From: an uncultured Oscillospiraceae bacterium
GTDB taxonomy: Bacteria > Bacillota > Clostridia > Oscillospirales > Oscillospiraceae
Assembly (NCBI GenBank): GCA_934636655.1
Contig: CAKUAS010000001.1
Coordinates: 1-64,000, forward strand
Length of the DNA: 64,000 nt
Reading direction: 5' to 3'
In this document: in pieces, positions 60,338-64,000 of the stretch
Numbering within the stretch: position 1 is the stretch's first letter
Layout of the letters: every line of letters begins with the position of its first letter
Translations under genes and position numbers: made by a program
Notes under the pieces: model-generated
What the model was told of the DNA's origin: nothing
Databases searched by the model: none
The model's input: the letters and a program-made list of their open reading frames with translations, nothing else

Positions 60338-61470
60338 TTTGCATCTCCTACATAATACGGCCTTATGGCCGTGTCGAATATTCTTACAATTCTCTCATGC
60401 GGTGTAAGCCGCTGAGATTGATTTATTTTTACATCTTCAGTATAAACCAAATTCTCCTGCGCCGCAAGAGAGCCGTTTACGAACACGCTCATTTTTCCCA
60501 CTTTTTCTCCCTCTATACCGCCCGCAAACAGTATGCGCGGCGCTTCAAGCTTCACGCTCACCTCGTCGTCTGTACGCACGAGGAGCTTTATCTCGTTTTT
60601 CGGAACCGCTTCGGCAGTGCTTGTTACGGCGGAAGCAACGTTAAGCGTTACCTTAAAGACGTCCGCGCTGTAAGACATTATGCAATAATCAGAAAACGCC
60701 TTGTCGAGCAGGTATTTATGATCGTTCCAATCGTCAGGCGCACTGAGCGTTACGCATACAAGGCGCATGCCGCCTCGCTCGGCGCAGCTTACAAGCGTCC
60801 TTCCGGCGGCAATAGTGTAACCTGTTTTCACGCCGATGCAGCCATCGTATTCGCGCAGCAGCCGGTTATGGTTATAATACGTTACATCCTTTATTACCGC
60901 ACAGTTTGCAGAAACAATGCTTTTGAAAGAGTCATTTTCCATGCAGTATGCAGTAAGCCGCGCCATATCACGAGCCGTGGAATAGTGCCCCTCGTCGTCC
61001 AGACCATGTGGATTGCGGAAGGACGTATTCTCGAGGCCGAGCTCACGGGCCTTTTCGTTCATTTTATCGGCAAAGCTGCTCTCATCGCCGCAGAGCGTAC
61101 ATGCCAGAGCCGCCGCGGCATCATTGCCGGAATTGAGCATCATGCCGTACAGGAGCTCTCGCACAGTGTAGCTCTCACCCGGAACGGCATACATGCTTGA
61201 GCCCTCGATAGCACTCCATTCGGGCTTAATTACTATTTCGTCGTTGAGGTCTGCATTCTCTATAACTACGATTGCGGTCATTATCTTAGTTATGCTGGCA
61301 ATGAGCATGCGTTCGTCGGCATTTTTTTCAAAAAGCACATCTCCTGTGTCGGCACACAGGACTATTGCGCTGTGTGCACTGAGTTCATGCTCTTCGTCGG
61401 CAACAGCCGATATTGGCAGCATCGAAAGCGTGACAGCGGCAATAATAAAGGCCGAAATAATTTTTTTCAT
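60334..61470 (-). CDS. dacF: D-alanyl-D-alanine carboxypeptidase (DacF-like)
   Basis: A 378-residue penicillin-binding protein. Signal peptide about 1-24 (AFIIAAVTLSMLPISAVA). Active-site motifs are SITK in MLIASITKIMTA, SGN in LNSGNDAAAAL and KTG in GVKTGYTIAAG, followed by a C-terminal beta domain and an amphipathic end. Trims pentapeptide side chains in the envelope, and DacF in Bacillus acts in spore cortex formation. ATG 61470 follows AAAGGTGG; the GTG upstream would fall in the ribosome binding site. Confidence 0.94.
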   Translation of the reverse strand: MKKIISAFIIAAVTLSMLPISAVADEEHELSAHSAIVLCADTGDVLFEKNADERMLIASITKIMTAIVVIENADLNDEIVIKPEWSAIEGSSMYAVPGESYTVRELLYGMMLNSGNDAAAALACTLCGDESSFADKMNEKARELGLENTSFRNPHGLDDEGHYSTARDMARLTAYCMENDSFKSIVSANCAVIKDVTYYNHNRLLREYDGCIGVKTGYTIAAGRTLVSCAERGGMRLVCVTLSAPDDWNDHKYLLDKAFSDYCIMSYSADVFKVTLNVASAVTSTAEAVPKNEIKLLVRTDDEVSVKLEAPRILFAGGIEGEKVGKMSVFVNGSLAAQENLVYTEDVKINQSQRLTPHERIVRIFDTAIRPYYVGDAK

Positions 61471-61524
61471 AAAAATAAGCACCACCTTTCCGGCAGTGCT
61501 TATTATTGACGAAATTCAGTTATA

Positions 61525-61902
61525 TTAATCGGTTTTCTTGTTAGTGTTAGCGATGTTCTCGATCTTATCCATGACGTCGGGAACCATGTCTATTATCCTG
61601 TCAACGCCGTTTTTCGCCGGCGGCGCGACGTTTATCATGCGAACGCCGTCATCTTTAACTACGAGGAATCCGATGGGCTCGATCTTAACGGCAGCCGCGC
61701 TGCCGCCGCCATAGCCCTGCTTGCTGCCTCCGAGCGAATCACCGCCCGCGCCGCCAAAGCCGAAGCTGAGCTTCGATACGGGTATGATAGTCTGCCCGTC
61801 GGGAGTTACGATAGGCTCGCCGACAATATTGTTCACCTCAACAAGATCCTTGATGCTGCTCATTGTTGACTGCATCATTTCGCTCAATTTGTTGTTCTCC
61901 AT
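61525..61902 (-). CDS. gerW: GerW-family sporulation protein (YtfJ)
   Basis: A 125-residue protein with MSSIKDLVEVNNIVGEPIV, the PDGQTIIPVSKLSFGFGGAGG motif and a glycine-rich loop, then AVKIEPIGFLVVKDDGVRMI. This is the YtfJ/GerW family required for normal spore germination in Bacillus. ATG 61902 follows AGGGTGG and the gene overlaps the DUF2953 gene by 65 bases. Confidence 0.92.
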   Translation of the reverse strand: MENNKLSEMMQSTMSSIKDLVEVNNIVGEPIVTPDGQTIIPVSKLSFGFGGAGGDSLGGSKQGYGGGSAAAVKIEPIGFLVVKDDGVRMINVAPPAKNGVDRIIDMVPDVMDKIENIANTNKKTD

Positions 61903-62509
61903 TGCGTGCCACCCTTTCACGGATACGCCGTATCCTGTTTTTTATCAGAATTTTCAGAAATCCAAAGCCTGCCGCAAGAGCTAATGCCAGTATTGTTCCG
62001 ACTCTTATGGATGCGGAAACCTCAAATTCGGCAGCGCTCTTACAGCCGTTCATATCAAGTCCGATGTATATCTCTTTTTCTTTAACGCGAAACTCGCTTT
62101 CAAAAAACGGTATCATTGAGCCGACGAAGCCATTTACTGTGTTATAGCGTATTACGGCATCATAGGGATCTTCTGCGGATATGACAGAGCGCAGACGGAT
62201 AAGGCCGAAATATACACCATTTTTGAAGCGCCTGAGCGCTCGCAGCGCAACCTTGGCAAGCTCCAGCCAGTCATTTAGCGTAAAATCAAGCGAAAAGCTT
62301 TTTTTCGGCTTTTCCTTTTTCTCTTCATCGGCCTCTGTTGCTTCCTCGGGCCTCGGCTTTTTCTCCTTAGGGGGATACAGGACGAGCTTATAAAACCAGA
62401 CGTGTGCAGATACCGTGAATCCACCCTCGGTATAAGACGCATACACACCGAGCGGAATTAGCATGATCGCCGTTAAAAGTATTAAGATGATAATAAGCGC
62501 CAAGCGCAT
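61838..62509 (-). CDS. DUF2953 membrane protein
   Basis: A 223-residue protein with an N-terminal membrane helix (LALIIILILLTAIMLIPLGVY), a charged lysine/glutamate-rich linker (about 50-72), a DUF2953 core (SVISAEDPYDAVIRYNTVNG) and a second membrane helix (ILALALAAGFGFL). It lies between scpB and gerW, as ytfI does in Bacillus. The last 65 bases run through the start of gerW. Function unknown. Confidence 0.82.
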   Translation of the reverse strand: MRLALIIILILLTAIMLIPLGVYASYTEGGFTVSAHVWFYKLVLYPPKEKKPRPEEATEADEEKKEKPKKSFSLDFTLNDWLELAKVALRALRRFKNGVYFGLIRLRSVISAEDPYDAVIRYNTVNGFVGSMIPFFESEFRVKEKEIYIGLDMNGCKSAAEFEVSASIRVGTILALALAAGFGFLKILIKNRIRRIRERVARNGEQQIERNDAVNNEQHQGSC

Positions 62510-62521
62510 CACCCCAAAGAC

Positions 62522-63124
62522 TTATTTAAGCTCCTCCATTTGGAGCTGATTATTGCCGACTGTGCTGAGCTTTTCTATGGCATCCTCAAGCTTTTTGACT
62601 CCGTCACCGGAGCTTATATCCGGAAGCTCGGGAAGTTCCTCAAGTTTGCTTATGCCCATCGTACGAAGAAAAACATCTGTAGTACGCAAAAGCGAAGGTC
62701 TCCCGGGAACGTCGAGCTTACCGCAGCGTTCGATAAGACCGCGATCTATGAGCACGCCGACGGTGTATGAGCTGTCAACGCCGCGAACCTGGTCGATATA
62801 TGCCCTCGTGACGGGCTGAAAATAAGCAACGACGGCAAGCGTTTCAAGGGCAGGCTGCGAGAGCATAGGCGGCTTGCGCTGCTCAAGCGTTTTGCTTATC
62901 ACCGCCGCATATTCCGGCGACGAGCACATTTGCAGCTTGTTGTCAAGCGTCAATATGCGCATACCTCGCATACCGAAGCTGTATTCATCCGCAAGCTCCT
63001 TTGCCGCTGCAAGGATCTCGTCCTCCCCAACTTCGAGGATGAGCGATATGCGCGCGGCCGGAACCGGTTCACCTGCCGCAAAAAGTATTGCCTCAATTGC
63101 TGACTTTATATTCTCTGTTTCCAT
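62522..63124 (-). CDS. scpB: Segregation and condensation protein B
   Basis: A 200-residue protein with two winged helices: SAIEAILFAAGEPVPAARI and ALETLAVVAYFQPVTRAYIDQVRGVDSSYTVGVLIDRGLI. It forms the SMC-ScpAB condensin complex with ScpA, encoded seven bases upstream. Acidic C-terminal tail. Confidence 0.96.
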   Translation of the reverse strand: METENIKSAIEAILFAAGEPVPAARISLILEVGEDEILAAAKELADEYSFGMRGMRILTLDNKLQMCSSPEYAAVISKTLEQRKPPMLSQPALETLAVVAYFQPVTRAYIDQVRGVDSSYTVGVLIDRGLIERCGKLDVPGRPSLLRTTDVFLRTMGISKLEELPELPDISSGDGVKKLEDAIEKLSTVGNNQLQMEELK

Positions 63125-63131
63125 TACAAAC

Positions 63132-63914
63132 CTACTCTACTATTCTGTCAAGAATTTCGCCGACATCGCCGCCGGTGAAAGAAAGCGTATAGTCGCTCTC
63201 ATCGCCCGTGAGCTCGACGCTGCCCATGCTGCACAGCTCAAGGATGGATATGAATGTCGCAACAATCTCCGATCGGCTGCGGCACTCGGAATAAAGCTCG
63301 GAGAGCTTTGCCGGGCCGGCTTGCAGCCTGTCTATAAGCTCGCGGCTTTTCGTGCGCACCTCGTACACGATACGTGATGGCGCAAGACGGTGCGCAAACT
63401 CCGGCTCCGCCGGTTTTCCTCCGCGAGTTATGACTGTGTACAGCGCACGGAAGAGATCCGCCGGTTCATGACGATATTCATACTCGCGCTTTATATCCGG
63501 CAGTGGTTCAGGGAGCTTTGCATAGTACAAAAGTCCCTTTTCCGAGGCTTTTTTCAGTTCAGGAGTTATCTTCTGAACCGCCGAATAAATATCCTTGCAC
63601 TTTAATTGCTCAAGAGAAGTCATTAGTTCTTCCAGTTCACTGACCTCTTCCTCTCCGGCAAGGAGCGTTCTGGTCTTGATATACAGCAGATGTGAGGCCA
63701 TTTGCACGAACTCGCTCGTTATCTCTAGATCCATCTTCTCCATCTGCTCGAGGTATTCAAGGTATTGGTCAAGTATCTCGGATATTTTTATATCGCGTAT
63801 CTCTATTTTGTTTTTTGACAGCAGCATGAGGATAAGGCTGAGCGGACCGTCAAAATCCTGGAGCTCATTTTTATCCTTAACTATGCTTTCAAGGTGAAAA
63901 GTCGGATTATCCAT
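63132..63914 (-). CDS. scpA: Segregation and condensation protein A
   Basis: A 260-residue kleisin. N-terminal VKDKNELQDFDGPLSLILMLLSKNKIEIRDIKISEI (part), EFVQMASHLLYIKTRTLL, and a C-terminal winged helix. Bridges the SMC heads. ATG 63914 is used; no clear ribosome binding site is present and the gene begins at the stop of the upstream gene, suggesting coupled translation. Confidence 0.95.
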   Translation of the reverse strand: MDNPTFHLESIVKDKNELQDFDGPLSLILMLLSKNKIEIRDIKISEILDQYLEYLEQMEKMDLEITSEFVQMASHLLYIKTRTLLAGEEEVSELEELMTSLEQLKCKDIYSAVQKITPELKKASEKGLLYYAKLPEPLPDIKREYEYRHEPADLFRALYTVITRGGKPAEPEFAHRLAPSRIVYEVRTKSRELIDRLQAGPAKLSELYSECRSRSEIVATFISILELCSMGSVELTGDESDYTLSFTGGDVGEILDRIVE

Positions 63915-63916
63915 TA

Positions 63917-64000
63917 TCAATAAAACAGTATGCTCGAAAGGTCATAACCCCATTCGGCAAACACAAAAAGGAATTTGAACACGGCCCCCGTGACCGTCTG
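63917..64000 (-). CDS. 3' end of an unidentified gene upstream of scpA
   Basis: The last 27 codons of a reading frame that enters from the right edge (VFKFLFVFAEWGYDLSSILFY, then stop, is the visible end apart from five residues). It is hydrophobic and aromatic, consistent with a membrane protein such as the site-2-type peptidase often found before scpA, but too short to identify. Confidence 0.5.
   Translation of the reverse strand, partial: QTVTGAVFKFLFVFAEWGYDLSSILFY

Overview
The window is chromosomal DNA of an endospore-forming Firmicute, most likely a gut Clostridium-like member of the Oscillospirales. Evidence for this is the complete spoIIIAA-AH operon, cotJ, yunB and gerW genes, an IspH-ribosomal protein S1 fusion, a tyrosyl T-box, TTG/GTG starts next to strong Shine-Dalgarno sequences, and short palindromic repeats of the kind seen in Faecalibacterium-like genomes. 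The taxonomic placement below class level is inference.

Positions 1 to about 8,790 are the right-hand part of a prophage that continues beyond the left edge. From left to right it holds a leftward run of small genes (zinc-knuckle-like protein, membrane proteins, a SleB-type cell wall hydrolase, an HNH-like protein). Next comes a region (2,083-4,285) in which near-identical bidirectional promoter cassettes separate divergent pairs of very small genes. A repressor/operator switch follows (4,304-4,834), then a two-gene unit led by a membrane-anchored SWIM zinc finger plus Mrr-type nuclease protein (4,916-6,670). The right end has a second small Cro/CI-like regulator and a large serine recombinase (7,326-8,756). 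Just past the recombinase, on the opposite strand, lies a 37-codon fragment matching the start of cotJC, directly downstream of a fused cotJA-cotJB gene. The prophage therefore interrupts the cotJ spore coat operon inside cotJC, in the manner of sigK/skin and spsM/SPbeta. This is the strongest finding.

Positions 8,775-64,000 are host core genome, coded almost entirely on the minus strand in tightly packed, often overlapping operons. The only clear plus-strand host gene is the RNase P RNA. Reading leftward in the direction of transcription, the groups are: scpA-scpB-DUF2953-gerW-dacF-rluB; an RpiR regulator, a BaiN-like flavoprotein, cmk and ispH-rpsA; carD-ispD-ispF; a cysteine desulfurase-like gene with DUF3343; cdaA-cdaR; rseC-like, yicC-remA-gmk-rpoZ-priA-def-fmt-rsmB-rlmN-stp-prkC-rsgA; a SPOCS/LysM protein followed by spoIIIAA-AH; gls24-nusB-xseA-xseB-ispA-dxs-tlyA-nadK-argR-recN; a T-box-controlled C_GCAxxG_C_C gene with tyrS and ybaK; rpe-recR-rnj-dipeptidase-arsC-like; and murD, a PF06838 lyase, yunB and ligA.

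The host part covers isoprenoid synthesis (dxs, ispD, ispF, ispH, ispA), translation and rRNA modification, the PrkC/Stp signalling pair, c-di-AMP synthesis, chromosome segregation and the sporulation feeding-tube apparatus. Most of it is ordinary; the unusual material is concentrated in the prophage and at its junction with cotJ.
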